Part shown: positions 11,588-23,061 of the stretch, in pieces
Layout of the letters: the number at the start of each line of letters is the position of its first letter
Position numbering within the stretch: position 1 is the stretch's first letter
Source: Homarus americanus
Lineage: Eukaryota; Arthropoda; Malacostraca; Decapoda; Nephropidae
NCBI RefSeq assembly: GCF_018991925.1
Contig: NW_024753828.1
Coordinates: 1,473,620-1,537,619 of the forward strand
Length of the DNA: 64,000 nucleotides
Direction: 5' to 3'
The notes under the pieces: model-generated
Told to the model about the DNA's origin: nothing
What the model saw: only the letters and a program-made list of their open reading frames with translations
The model's database searches: none
Position numbers and translations under genes: made by a program

Positions 11588-12032
11588 TGTGGGGTACGAG
11601 ATGTTTGGTTCACACTCAGGATGGGATGGAGAAAGGAAACTCACAATGTGCTCTCTGTATACATGTTGTATTGGACGTACAATGCAGCTTGGTGCTGGGA
11701 AGGCAGCATGGTTACAAGCATTGAGTAGAGAGAGCTGGTTCGTGAGGGTGCTCAGAGGACTAGCTTGTGGGTCACCATTGGTCACTGGCGGGAGCGAGGG
11801 CCGCCAGGCAGGAGGAGGAGGAGGAGGTGCATGCTGGTGAGTGTAGGTAGAAAGAGAGAGGTAGGTCACCACGAGGTCAGGTCTTATATAGCGGAGATAG
11901 GCGTGGCTTAATAGTTGACTTCCGTCATGTAAGGCGGCGGCGCTGGTTGACCTAGACCACGAGGCATACAATGGGGAATTCGCGGGATCAGCTACTCAGC
12001 GACAAACGTTTGTAGGGGAGGAATCCACTACA
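11588..12032 (-). repeat. 3' LTR of element A
   Basis: 445 bp, TGTGGGG...CCACTACA in plus orientation. The minus strand has a TATATAAG box (11883-11890), which fits a retroelement promoter firing leftward. By eye it is clearly similar to 12814-13255 but differs by several indels, so the insertion is not recent. Confidence 0.85.
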
Positions 12033-12813
12033 ATACTCCCCCTTCCCTCCAGGCGGTGTAGGAGACTTGTTGTCTGCAGGGTTGCATGGCACATGTGAGG
12101 CAGAACGGGCGGTGCATGCCACATGTGAGACATAACGGCGAGGGCGTGGATGAGCCGGCCGCTAGTGGAGACAACTTTGTCTAGACACACGAGATCTGTG
12201 GGAGAAGAGAGGGAGAAAAAGGGTGTGTGGGGTCGATGAATGTTGTGCTTCCCTCGCAACAGGTACAGAGTCTTCAGATGCGCCTGCTGGAGTGTGTGGG
12301 CCTGGGTCAGGAGCAGGGGCTGCGTCAGGAAGAGGGTCTATGACAGCAGCAGGGTGCATGACAGCAGCAGCAGGGTGCAGGACAGTAGCAGGGAGTACCT
12401 GAGGGAAAAAAAGAGGGTGCGTGGGGCCGCACTCAGGCGCATGGGCCGCGTCGGGATCAGGGGCTGCCAGGCAGGAGCAGAGGAGGGCCCGCGTCAGGAG
12501 GAGGGCCCGTGTCAGGAGGAGGGTCCAGGACAGTGGCAGGGGATACTGCTGGGCCGGGGCCGGCGTCTGAGGCAGGACGGGTGTGTTGGGGTCGGTAGGA
12601 CGTGGTGCTTGGGGCAGGAAGAGGAGCTGGTGTCTTCTTAGAGAAGCAGTGCTGTTCTAGGGTGTCTAACCTGCGGTGTAGAGACAGTAGCTGTAGAGCC
12701 GATGAGAGCTGCTTCTGGGTGGATAAGCCAGTCTTCCATGTTTCTTGAAGACTGGGAGAGTGATCGGTTTCTCCTCCATCCTGTGTGAGTGCGAATCTCC
12801 GGGGGTCACCATT

Positions 12814-13255
12814 TGTGGGGTACGTAGTTTGGTTCGCTCACAGGATGGGATGGAGAAAGGAAACTCACAATGTGCTCTCTGTATACATGTTGTATTGGAT
12901 GTACAATGCAGCTTGGTGCTGGGAAGTGGCAGCATGGTTACAAGCGTGATGTAGAGAGAGCTGGTTGGTGAGGGTGCTCAGAGGAGGACCAGCTTGTGGG
13001 TCGCCATGCTCGCCGGCGGGAGCGAGGGCCGCCAGGCAGGAGCGGAGGAGGTGGTGCTTGCTGGTTGGTGTAAGTCGAAAGAGATAGGTCACCACGAGGT
13101 CAGGTCTTATATAGCGGAGGTAGGCGTGGCTTAATAGTTGACCTCCGCCATGTAAGGCGGCACTGGTTGACCTAGACCACGAGGCATACACTGGGGAATT
13201 CACGGGGTCGGCTACTCATCGACAAACAGCGTTTGTAGGGGAGGAATCCACTACA
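12814..13255 (-). repeat. 5' LTR of element A
   Basis: 442 bp, partner of 11588-12032. The minus-strand TATATAAG box is at 13106-13113. The primer-binding-like sequence lies immediately inside at 12794-12813 (minus strand), resembling the tRNA-Trp-type TGGTGACCCC primer site used by several Gypsy families. Confidence 0.85.
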
Positions 13256-13259
13256 CTAT

Positions 13260-13616
13260 AAAGGTTATTCTAGAGTGACCTACATCCACACAGAAACTGT
13301 GGGCACCACAGGCAGTCCACAGGCTGCCCAATCCACGGAAAATTACCTGTTAAAGTACCTGTAAAAGAGAGAGTGAAACAACATTGCGACGAAGAGAAAG
13401 AGAAGAGAGATTATTGACTTAAGGAATTGAATTGAATTGAATTGAAACAGTTTATTTAGCCAGAAAAATACAGATACACAGTGGATTGATAACAATATTA
13501 ACATGGCTGAGCCAGTTGAGAACCTGAGCTCTCTTTGAGGCACCTGATATATACGATACATCTCAAGGAAGTATTATATAACATTTAGTATCATCTGGAA
13601 TAGTACAATAGCATGA
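13260..13616. other. Short spacer with (AATTG)n
   Basis: No gene is seen. It holds a four-unit AATTG run (about 13425-13445) and otherwise unremarkable sequence between element A and Gypsy C. Confidence 0.5.
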
Positions 13617-13620
13617 TGGT

Positions 13621-13800
13621 TATACTGTTCCAAGCATATAGTCATTGGAGTGTGTGTACTAGTATAGGTGTGAGATGGTGTAGCCTATGTGTGTTAATTT
13701 CTGTTCTGTACATTTCAGGTATTGGTGCCTTCTGTATTGAGACAATAAACACCAACAAAATCAAACAGTATATTACTGACCAACGGTGAATACAGTAAAT
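13621..13800 (+). repeat. 5' LTR of Gypsy C
   Basis: About 180 bp, matching 27403-27574 over its length (for example CATTTCAGGTATTGGTGCCT and AAACAGTATATTACTGACCA). The expected TG start has become TA. It contains an AATAAA (about 13743), a candidate poly(A) signal. Confidence 0.85.
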
Positions 13801-13837
13801 TGGCGACGAGGATCAAGCACATACATCTATTCACAAC

Positions 13838-14478
13838 ATGGCCACTGCTATACCAACACTACAACCTCTAGAGCTAGAGGAGACTGACCAAACACAAGCA
13901 TGACGGACTGGATAGAGCATGCTGAAGATGCCTTCATTGCATTCATCATAACTGAAGATACTAAAAGACTAGCACTCTTCAGATTCTATGGAGGAAAGAA
14001 ACTGAAGGAAATCATGAAGACATTGCGTCCAGCGAAACCGACAGACCAAACAGAGCCAACGTACAAAAGAATGAGAACAGCATTTGATGAATACTTCAGT
14101 GAGAAAACAAACAAAGCATTTGAACGACACAAGTTTCGGATGCTGGCGCTGGAGGTCGGGGAAAGTACACACAACTACGTAACCCGCCTACATACACAAG
14201 GGGCCAAGTGCAACTTCGACAACTACAACCTTGACACGGCCATCATCGACCAGTTGACGGAGAAATGTTCTTCACATAAAATGTGTCGTGCATAACTGAA
14301 GGAGACAGACATAGCAGTACAGAAAGCTCTACAAATCGCTTACACTTACGAATCAACTAAAGCCCAAGCTTGCCAGATGGAGCAAGGTGAAGAAGGCACC
14401 AATGTGAACAAGGTAAACACAAGATACAAACAACTACAGCAGCGGGACTGGGAAAGCAATTGAAGACAACAAAGTAAG
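13838..14478 (+). pseudogene. Gypsy C gag (capsid region)
   Basis: The likely start is ATG 13838 (MATAIPTLQPLELEE). A frameshift near 13898 leads to the longer open frame 13900-14295 (131 codons), which has a retrotransposon-gag look: RLALFRFYGGKKLKEIMKTL, FDEYFSEKTNKAFERHKFR and ESTHNYVTRLHTQGAKCNF. A stop at 14293 and another near 14461 separate it from the zinc-knuckle part. Family role: the structural capsid protein of the particle. Confidence 0.75.
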
Positions 14479-14481
14479 GAT

Positions 14482-15048
14482 ATGCCACGCGACCCAAAAC
14501 TGAACTGTCTCGGGTGTAATGGCACTGGCCATCGACATGGACAGAGACAATGTCCTGCATTTGGAAAAAATTGCAACTACTGTGGAATCGTCAACCACTT
14601 TGCCACCGGGTGCAGAAAAAAACATAACCGACAAGAGAGGGTCAGACAACTGAGGGAGGACAGTTCGACGGGTAACGACGACAATCATGTACACCAGGTG
14701 TCGTCCAAGAACACAAAAGAATCTGACGATGGCCATACCTATGTGTTCAGAGTGACATCAGACAACACTGCAGAGGAAAAGGTGATGGTAGAAGACGTAC
14801 CGGTTGGAATGTTGATTGACTCAGGGGCAAACGTCAATCTAATTGACGGGAGCACATTCGACCACATCCTCAAAATACTACCGAACATAGTATTCAAGGA
14901 AACGAATATCCAACCTAAAGCGTATGGAAACATTCCCATCCCACTCCGAGGAGAGTTCTTTGCAACACTGACAAATGGATCGAAGAGAGTCGCACACAAA
15001 ATCCTGGTAACAACAGCGAAACAGGGAGGGAATATTCTGAGCGAGTGA
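14482..15048 (+). pseudogene. Gypsy C zinc knuckles and aspartic protease
   Basis: Residues about 10-50 hold two cysteine clusters (CLGCNGTGHRHGQRQC and CNYCGIVNHFATGC; the second is a clean CX2CX4HX4C), the nucleic-acid-binding part of gag. Residues about 105-125 read GMLIDSGANVNLID, the retropepsin active site (D-S-G). The frame ends at 15048 before the protease C-terminal part (ILG-like box) is complete, so it is likely truncated by a frameshift. It sits between gag and RT as expected for Gypsy. Confidence 0.8.
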
Positions 15049-15171
15049 GCCAGCTTGGATCTTGGCCTTCTCAGTATCCACCAGAATAAACGGATTACGA
15101 CCAGTGAGATGCTTTGATCAACCCGGAGGATACTGGAATAACATCTACCAGCGCTGAATGGACTGGGGAGA

Positions 15172-16564
15172 ATGAAAAACTTCCAACTCAAGCTCGACAT
15201 CTACCCAAATGTCAAACCCGTCGCACAGCCACCTCGGAGAGTACCATTTCACATTCGAGGTGCAGTCGTACAGAACATACAAGAAATGCTAGATAATGAT
15301 ATCAACGAGAGTGTGGAAGGCCCTATACCGTGGGTGTCCCCATTAGTGACTGCTCCAAAACCAGATGGAGATATCAGGATATGCGCAGACCTCCGCATAG
15401 CAAACAAAGCGGTGAAACGCATGCGCCAGCCTATACCAACCGTGGAACAACTACTCAGCGAAATTAACGGGGCCACGAAATTCTCAAAAATCGACCTAAA
15501 CTCATACTATCATCAGATCGAGCTAACCCCCGAATCGAGAGACATAACAACATTCTCGTGCGACTACGGTATCTACAGGTACAAGGCATTTGTCATAGGC
15601 ATTGCATCAGCTGCAGAACAAGGACAACGTCTGCTACAACAGATTTTGCAAAAGTGTCCGAATTGTCGGAATGGAGCGGATGACATCCTGGTCTGGGGCA
15701 AGGATACGAGTGAACACAACAGTGCTCTGGAAAAAGTACTGCAAAAGTTGAAGGAGAACAATCTCACCATCTCCCAACACAAAAGCGTGTTCCACATAGA
15801 TGAAGTTGAATTCCATGGATTCACTGTATCCAAAGAGGGCATCAAACCGACAGATGAAAAAATCGAAGCCGTGAAGAGGTTCAGACGGCCAGAAACGGTT
15901 CAAGAAGTCCACAGCTTCCTAGGTCTGATCAACTACCTGACCAGGTTCATACCACGATTAGCGACATTGAGCGAACCTCTGAAAAACCTGACGAAAATGA
16001 ACAGTAAGTGGACCTGGACAGAAAAAGAAGAGCGATGCTTCAACAAGCTGAAGGAGGCCGTCATGAGGAGCGAAGCACTCATGCACTTCAACCCTGGGCT
16101 ACCAACCACACTAATTGTGGATGCTAGTCCGGTAGGACTTGGGGCAATGCTATGCCAAAACCACCAATGGGGTACTCAAACCCATCAGTTATGCCTCCCG
16201 AACACTGACTCAGGTGGAAAGACAGTATTGTCAGCTGGAGAGGGAAGCCTAAGCCATAGTTTGGGCATGTGAAAAATTTCCTCTATATCTTTACTGGAAA
16301 GAATTCACCATCATGACCGATCACCGAGAACTAACGACCTTCTTCAGCCCGAAAGGCAAACCATCAGCCCGTATACTCCGGTGGATCCTACGCATGCAAC
16401 AGTATGACTTCACGGTCCAACACATCAAAGGAAGTGACAATCCGGCAGACATACTGTCTAGACAACCCCTGCCATTCGATGCTCAAATCTCTGAAGAAGA
16501 GAAACTGGCAGAGGGATTCATCAACTACAGTATGTGGTTGCCAACGGGATCCCGAAAGCTATGA
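15172..16564 (+). pseudogene. Gypsy C reverse transcriptase and RNase H
   Basis: The first open frame (15172-16272) carries WVSPLVTAPKPDGDIRIC, RT motif A (FSKIDLNSYYHQIEL) and a motif C reading NGADDILVWG, where Gypsy usually has (Y/I)DD, so the residue before DD is altered. The connection region (FLGLINYLTRFIPRLA) and the start of RNase H (LIVDASPVGLGAMLC) follow. A frameshift near 16200 and an in-frame TAA near 16250 interrupt RNase H. It resumes as FTIMTDHRELTTFF, IKGSDNPADILSRQPL (to about 16480). The product would copy the element's RNA; this copy is inactive. Confidence 0.88.
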
Positions 16565-17489
16565 CACTATCCGAAATTCTCGAAGAATCAGGGAAGGATC
16601 CGATTACAAGAGCCCTCGAAGACGCCATCGCCAAGAATGACTGGACGGATAAACTAACGGAGCCTTTCAACCACGTAGTTGCAGAACTGACATCAAAACG
16701 GGGACTCGTGTTGAGGGGATCCTGGATCGTAATGTCCCAAACACTACAACGACGCACGATGCAACTCGCACATGAAACACACCTGGGAATGGTCAAGACC
16801 AAGGCGCTACTCCGAGGCAAGGTATGGTGACCAACTATCAACAAGGACGTGGAGAAGGCACTCAGACAATGCATCCCATGAGCAAGCCTCGACACAAGAA
16901 AACAAGCCAATCCGGTGAATATGTCTGAGATGAAGGGGCCGTGGGAGGTAATCCACGTGGACATATGTGGACCGTTCCCTATTGGTGACTATGTAGGGTT
17001 TCGTGATATTATGTTGTCTAGCACTCAGGATGGGATTGATGGAAATTCTAGGTGGTGGTTTTCATATATAAAATGTATTATATACAAGACAGTCTGGTGC
17101 TGGAGATGCCGTGTGGCGAGAAGCTTGCTCAAGAGACACGTGCAGTGAGTAGCGTGCTTGAGGAGGTATCTGTGCAGGAGCTTGGTTAGAGGAGATGTTG
17201 TGTGTTGCTCTCCTCCAGATTGAATGAGAGCTGGACAGCGAGGAGCTTGCTTGGAGGAGATGTTGCGTGTTCAGGAAATTGAAAGAAGATTGTGGGGTTG
17301 AAGGAAAAGTGGTGAAACTGAAATACGGTAGGAGTAGAAAGAATCTGGAAGCTCAGCAGATCGCTTCATCTTTCTTATTGGTGTTTATCTTTGTTCTGCT
17401 CCTTGGGTCGTCAGATTGCTTTGTATTAATATTGGTTTATTTATATAATGCTGCTATTATTATTATTTTTTATTATTATTTGGAGTTGA

Positions 17490-18120
17490 CAGGCCCACTT
17501 GGGTCCTTGTGTAACTGGGAGGGTAGTCACCATTTTTTTTTTGAGTGTTAGTTAAGAAGTGTTAGTTGTGTTAGTCCTAAGGTACACTGTGGAGAGGCCT
17601 GAGTTCTTGGTGGAGCTGGTTGGTCACTCTCATCTTTATTCCTCTAATGTGTTTATGTAAGAAATGTATGTTAGGGGCAGGAGGTGGTTCAATTACTATT
17701 TCTGGCTGATATAGCTGGGAGGTAATCATTATTATTATTATTATTATTATTATTTTTTTTTTTTTTTTTTTTTATGGAGTTAGTGGCCACTTGGAATCCT
17801 TGTGTAGCTGGGAGGTAGTCACATTTTTTTTTTTTTTTTTTTCGCTAAGATGTTAGTTCAATGTTAAATGTTAAATGTTAAATGTTAAATATTAGACATG
17901 TTAGTCTAAAAGGTACACTGTATGGAAGGCCTGCCAGGTTCTTGTGTGGGCTGGTAGGTCCTCCTCATCTTCTATTCTCTCTGTTAATGTTTTATATATG
18001 TATATTGGGGCAGGAGATGGTTCAATTACTTTCTTCCTGGCTATTTAAACCAACTTTGTGTTCTTGGAATTCTTCATTGTCTATATTATTTACCCAGTTT
18101 TGATATGTTTCTGTGTTAAG
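17490..18120 (-). repeat. Tandemly duplicated 3' UTR of LINE E with internal poly(A) tracts
   Basis: Blocks near 17575-17735 and 17900-18050 are similar (GGTACACTGT, GGGGCAGGAG(A/G)TGGTTCAATTAC), about 325 bp apart. Each is associated with a T-rich run on the plus strand (17752-17773, 17824-17842), which would be A-rich in the element's sense. The phrase CTTGTGTA(G/A)CTGGGAGG(T/G)AGTC occurs at 17500 and 17800. Confidence 0.65.
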
Positions 18121-21100
18121 TTCAGTCACTTTTTCCAAATATTTACAGCTTTGTGTGTATATCTACATTGATTGCTAAGAAGTTTGCTCTCTTGTGTAAC
18201 TATTCATTATTGATGTGGTCTGTATATTTTTATGTTATATATAAATCTGAGAACTGTATTTGTACTGTTTGTAACCTGCCTTTTAATGCGTTTTACTAAG
18301 GGTGTTCAATGGGATGGGTAGGTGATCCATAATTGATTTGACAAGGGCAATATAAATCTTCTTTTGTTATTAATGCTAAGGTTCTTAAAACGTTTATTTT
18401 TTGATAATCTTATTCTTACCTGTCGTTATTTTATCTTTTTAAGTATAAACATATATCCTCTTTTTGTTAGTTTTAATCAAGCATCCTGCCTTCGATGTCG
18501 TATGGGTATAGTTCCTGGTCGACTATTACTGGACTTGTTTTAATCTTAGCTATTGGTACGAGTATTATCTTGAATTTGTTCTTGTTGTTCTGATTTTCCA
18601 TTTTTCTCAAAATCATTTATGTTTTTATCGCTCTCTACCGTGTAGAGTGCATAAATTGAGTTAGGATTTTCCTGGGTATGATACTATTTGGTAATATCAT
18701 CAGCAAACGATACATATTCATGCTAAAGGGAGTGGGTTGAGGTGTGTCTGAAGTATAAGTTGCTATATATAGTGTTATGAGAGAAGAGCGGCATCCTCAG
18801 CAGGGTACTCACTCTCAAGGTTAAACATAGTTCCCATAAAGTTTCCAATTTGAATTTGTGCTCTCCTATCATCTAAATAGTTACACAATATTCTTAGCAA
18901 GTATTCGTTAAGTCCCAGTTTTAATATTTATATTCAAGCCTAAATGTAAACTTTATCAAAAGCGCCAAAACATCATAAAATTATATTGATCTGGTTACCC
19001 TTGCTTTTTTCTATTGCAATTATTTCCGTTATTGTAGCTATTTGCGGATTAGAATTATTTCTATTGAGCATAAATCCATGTTGTCTGTTGTTAGTTTTCC
19101 CATGTTGTGTTAAAAAGGCTATAAGTCTTGAATTTAATATTTCAATAGTTTCCCGGTAATTTCTAATACAAAGATATTGGCCTGTAGTTTAATATTTCAT
19201 ATTGTCCTTTCCTCCTTGGAATAAATATAATTTTGTATTTTAGTTTGTCTGAAGTAACCAGTTATTAAGCATGCGTTATAAATGTTTAATAGTGTATTTA
19301 AAAATGTTTTTCAGGTAGATTCATGAGTGTATTTCGTGTAATACCTGTGAGCCCAGGCTTTTTCCTTAAATTTCCTCCAGACAGTATCATTTCTCCCATA
19401 GTTTATTATTTGATTATTAGGTAATAAGTTATAGTCTATATATTGCCTTGGGGTGATTCTATGTATTTGTCTTGTTCTTCTTCTATCCTTTCTTCGTATT
19501 TCACTATCAAAATCTTATTTTCCTCATGATATTTTAAAAACTTTTACCCATTCCTTTTTGAATCTGACTCTTGTTCCATTTTTCCTCGTGCAATTTTGTT
19601 TCCATTTGGTCTTTAATGTATGGTGTTTTTGTATTGTGCCCCATCATATTTAACATGGAAGTCCAAAATGTTTTATATCTTTCAGTCATGTCAGCCGCCA
19701 TTATAATATCATTCCATTTTTTTATTGGCTGCTTCCCTTACATGCGTCTAATTTTATCTGTAGTGCTATCTGTCGTATATAGCCATCTGTTACCTGCCGT
19801 GTCTTTCCATACCTGTTTATTTCATTGTAATAGGTCTGGATTAATTTAACTTCTTCTGATAGTCTGTTGTTGGGTAATGTTCTAAAGAGTGTAGAAATAG
19901 AGTGTGTGTTTGGTTATAGATGTTTTTATTGCTGAGTGCAGTCTGTCCATTTCTGAGTCTATATCTTCTGTTGTTTTCCTTGTAGGTTAATCAGTGGTGA
20001 TTACTTAGAAGTCGTCTTTAGGCTGTCCCAGTGTTTTACTCATTTTCAGTCTCTTTTTATTGAGTATCATATGGGGCTTGTTGACGATGTTAGTATAATT
20101 GGCAGATGGTCACTGCCTATGAAAGTCCCTGTATTATATAGTAATTGAAAAAGGCTTTATTGTTATTAAAAATTTTGTCTGGTGTCGATTGTGTGTAGTT
20201 CTCAGGTTGGGAAAGTTAGGTCCCAGATGATTTGGTTTCCTAAGTTTATTATTAATTGATTAAGGGCGTTTCCTGACGTTATTATTGTATTATCAAAAAT
20301 CCTATGTCTGGCGTTAAAGTCTCTAAGATGTACATCGGATGACTATTGTTAGCCAATTTTAATAGATCTTCTATGAGTAAGTAGGGTCGTCGGTGGGAGA
20401 TAAATGGTAGCAATAATTACGTCTCCGGCAAGGTTGTATTTATTTTTATTGCTAGAAATTCATCCTGAAGTCATCAATTAGATTTTAAATTTAAGTTTCT
20501 TTTTTAACCGCTATCTTCTCGTCATTTTTTCTCGCCCGATTTATTTCTTTGGTTTACATAATAGTTAACGAGTTTTTATATTTGTTGTTTTCTGTCTCTG
20601 TGACTGTTTTTAGTATAATGTCGAGTCAATTTCTTACTCTATTACTTGAGTTAATTCTCTCAGTCTTCCAGTTTCTTACGTTGTATTGTATTATTCTTAA
20701 AGAAGTTCTTACTGTTTGTCTATTGTCCATTATTTCTTATACTTGGTTGTGACTGTTGAAGTGGAGACCTATCATCCTGTTTCCCTTCCAGCTCTTCTAA
20801 GCTCTGACGGGTCTACTAATGCCCCAAAGTCATTGGTCGTAATCTTTAGTTTGTCCGTAGTAATTAGTGACCAGACGCAATCTTCACTTAGAGTTTTTCT
20901 TGATATGTCCACTTGTATATCCCTCCTTCACAGTTTTTTACTATTGTCCTCCCTGTTGGTCTCGATATTTGGGATTCCATGTTTTGTTGTAGTGATAACT
21001 TTAATCAATATCTTCAGCAGATTCAGGTTGTATATTGGTCAGTTTTTCCATCTTATCTTCTCTCCTCCTCTCCTTTGGCTTATAGTCTGTCCTTTGTTAT

Positions 21101-21250
21101 TTCTATCTTCTCTTTGTCACTTCTAGTCATTTGTCTGGGATCTCTATCGGTCGCTTGTGTTCTTATTGTATCAGCTGTTGCTCCTTGCTCAAACCTTTGT
21201 TGTCCGCTGTAGTCTTTCTCTCAGTTCGCTTTGCATATGTTGCCTGAAAA
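18100..21250 (-). pseudogene. LINE E ORF2 (endonuclease and reverse transcriptase), degraded
   Basis: No long open frame survives, but minus-strand scraps are diagnostic. GSDHLPIILT (about 20090-20120) is the SDHxP box of AP-type endonucleases. LRDFNARHRIFDN (about 20290-20330) is the DFNA(R)H box. For RT, QHGFMLNRNNSNPQIATI (about 19030-19085) followed by FGAFDKVY (about 18945-18970) is motif A with its preceding block, and EYVSFADDITK (about 18690-18715) is the catalytic motif C. Their order is right for a LINE ORF2. Confidence 0.72.
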
Positions 21251-21281
21251 GTTTTTCGGATTGTGGATTCTCATGGAAATA

Positions 21282-22198
21282 TCATCTCTGGTAGGCTATT
21301 CGAAGATTTAAGCATTTCCTTAATTCCTCATTGTATGATCGGGTGCAATGATATTGTGCAAATATTGCATGGATCATACTAATCATTACCTTGTCATGTA
21401 TTGGCTCACTTAAGTTTAATATGGTGAATTCTGGTCTATGAGCCTCTTGGACCGCTCTCTTGGCTATTTCGACGTATGTATTATCCTTCTTAATCTTGTT
21501 CCTTTTCCTTGTTCTTGTTCCTTGCTTCTTTATCATGTGTTTTTTTATTGGGCATACCATTGCTAACGTCCTATGTCCCTATGTATGCATTCGTTTCTCT
21601 TCCACAGTTGAGACAGCCAACATGTGTATTCTTACATTCAGTGTAGGTATGGTCGTCGCCTGCACAATCTGAGCAGTACTTTTTTCTTTTCCGGACAGTC
21701 TCTCTCTCGTTGTGTGTTCTTCGCATATTTGTAGCAGGAGAAAGCAAGTTTGCAGACCCGATAGATGTCTCCTTCTTTATTTGATGTGGTGTGACTGACA
21801 TGTTGGTCAGTAGAAAGCCCTGTTTATACAAACTTTTTCTCAATATTGACACTTCTTCAAAAGTAATCTTAAAAACATAAGGTATAGTCTTTTATCTTAA
21901 TGACTTCTTCAATCTTCATCACCTGCGGCGTTCCCAGTTCATCTTTCAGGTCTTCAGATGTCTTCCTCCCGATCTTGGTCGACTTGACGAACGAAAACTG
22001 ATCTTTTGCTTTTTGTTCTGGTAGCATGACAACAACAAGGCCTTCATTGTAAAATATATCTCTGGCTTCTTTTGAGAAAGTTTTATCTGAATCAAAGTCA
22101 TCTTTACAGATTACTTTAAAACCGTCATTGGTGCTGAATATTCTTGTTGAGTAGGACTTGCAATTTGGTAGCAAGTGATTTCTGCCACTTTCCTTCAA
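21282..22198 (-). pseudogene. LINE E ORF1 (zinc-knuckle RNA-binding protein)
   Basis: Three consecutive open pieces (22198-21869, 21852-21571, 21560-21282) separated by stops or shifts. The middle piece holds CSDCAGDDHTYTEC (CX2CX4HX4C, one clean knuckle) followed by CLNCGRETNAY, the start of a second knuckle. The first piece has KSYSTRIFSTNDGFKVICKD, and the frame runs directly into the second piece (VFKITFEEVSILRKSLYKQG). This pattern is typical of ORF1 proteins of I/Jockey-type LINEs, which coat the element's RNA. Confidence 0.7.
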
Positions 22199-22199
22199 T

Positions 22200-22878
22200 A
22201 GAGTGTCCTTATCTCTATGTTTTTATTCTAATGCTTGTTGTCATCTTCACTTGATTACATCTAATCTACACCTATAACTGAGGCTCCTGCCTGGGGGCGA
22301 CCCCCCGCCCCCCCTCTTGGACCCGGGCGTCGGGCTCGTGGGGTTCTGCACCCAGGTTACCTGTGACTATGGATTATGTCTAAAGTTACCCACCTACCGG
22401 TGACCCCCGGACAAGGGGTGCCCTGCTGCACCTATCACAGGGTTCCTTGCCGGATCATTAAGCCAGCCGCTAAGTCCCGCCTCCCGTTCAAAGAACCCAG
22501 GTACGCCAAGGGGATGAAAAAAAGGGAAAGAAGAGGACTGAAAGTAGAAACAGCCTACCTACCACGCCACGTTCAGTTTAGCCAATCAGAGCACCGCAAT
22601 CAGCATTGCATATCACGCCACCGTAGAGGCACTGATTGGCCAATCAGGACGTAGACGCACCGAGTAGTAGTCAAAATTTGAGAGCCCAAATATTTGTTTT
22701 CAAGTGGAATTTTCCGTACAATCTGCTTGATGGTAATTACACCGTCACTATGTTGAGTAAAGATACAATCACCAGGATTGATGTCCTATCACAACAAAGT
22801 TGCAGACTGCTCAAACGTACGGCAAAAAGGGCGAATCTTCGCAGCTCCGGGTCCAGCAGTCGCCAGATCTCAATATTA
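22200..22878 (-). other. LINE E leader region
   Basis: GC-rich, without coding motif. It contains CCAATCAG / ATTGGCCAATCAGG boxes (22575-22660), which are common promoter elements; an internal promoter is possible but unproven. C- and G-rich runs occur near 22295-22315. Confidence 0.4.
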
Positions 22879-23061
22879 AGGAAAGACTGAGGCTTATATA
22901 CATAGCGGCCGGAAATGTAAACCCGTGGGAACTCGCCGGTTGTGACTCATTCTAGGGTAGACATGTGTGGTGGTGACCCACATTGAGCAGCGCTCGCTGG
23001 TTGCTAGGATACTGTCCTATTGGAATGCAGCTGCGCAGTTGTAGGGGGAGAGATCACTGCA

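Larger units (their letters stand above)
11588..13255 (-). mobile_element. LTR element A (non-autonomous, 1.67 kb)
   Basis: Two direct repeats with TGT...ACA ends (11588-12032 and 12814-13255) enclose 0.78 kb. CTAT at 11584-11587 is repeated at 13256-13259, a 4-bp target duplication. A polypurine tract (GGAGGGAAGGGGGAGTAT on the minus strand) abuts the left LTR, and a primer-site-like TGGTGACCCCCGGAGATTCG abuts the right LTR, so the element points leftward. The interior has only scraps resembling the gag start of element B and no pol. Element A and element B (16992-25216) belong to one family. Confidence 0.87.
17279..22878 (-). mobile_element. LINE E (Jockey/I-like), about 5.6 kb, decayed
   Basis: The insert sits in the left LTR of element B. 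AGGAAA at 17273-17278 and 22879-22884 is a plausible target duplication. Reading leftward: a CCAAT-containing leader (22200-22878), ORF1 with a zinc knuckle (21282-22198), an AP-type endonuclease (about 20050-20340), RT (about 18650-19150) and a 3' region with duplicated UTR blocks (17490-18120). Stops and shifts are frequent. Jockey/I-like is inferred from the ORF1 plus endonuclease plus RT layout; the clade is not certain. Confidence 0.75.
16992..23061 (-). repeat. 3' LTR of element B, split by LINE E
   Basis: Own sequence is 16992-17278 plus 22885-23061. It matches 24723-25216, for example GTGTTCAGGAA before the break and GCTTATATACA, AACTCGCCGGTTG and GCTAGGATACTGTC after it. A minus-strand TATATAAG box lies at 22893-22900. 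Confidence 0.82.

Noticed and set aside
12240..12641. A 133-codon plus-strand frame in element A
   Set aside because: Repetitive Gln/Glu/Gly/Arg sequence from short GGAGCAGGGGC-type repeats, opposite to the element's direction.
20549..21212. Plus-strand frames rich in Leu/Phe/Ser resembling membrane proteins
   Set aside because: They are the antisense of LINE E ORF2; AT-rich antisense frames often look hydrophobic. The minus strand carries the endonuclease and RT boxes.
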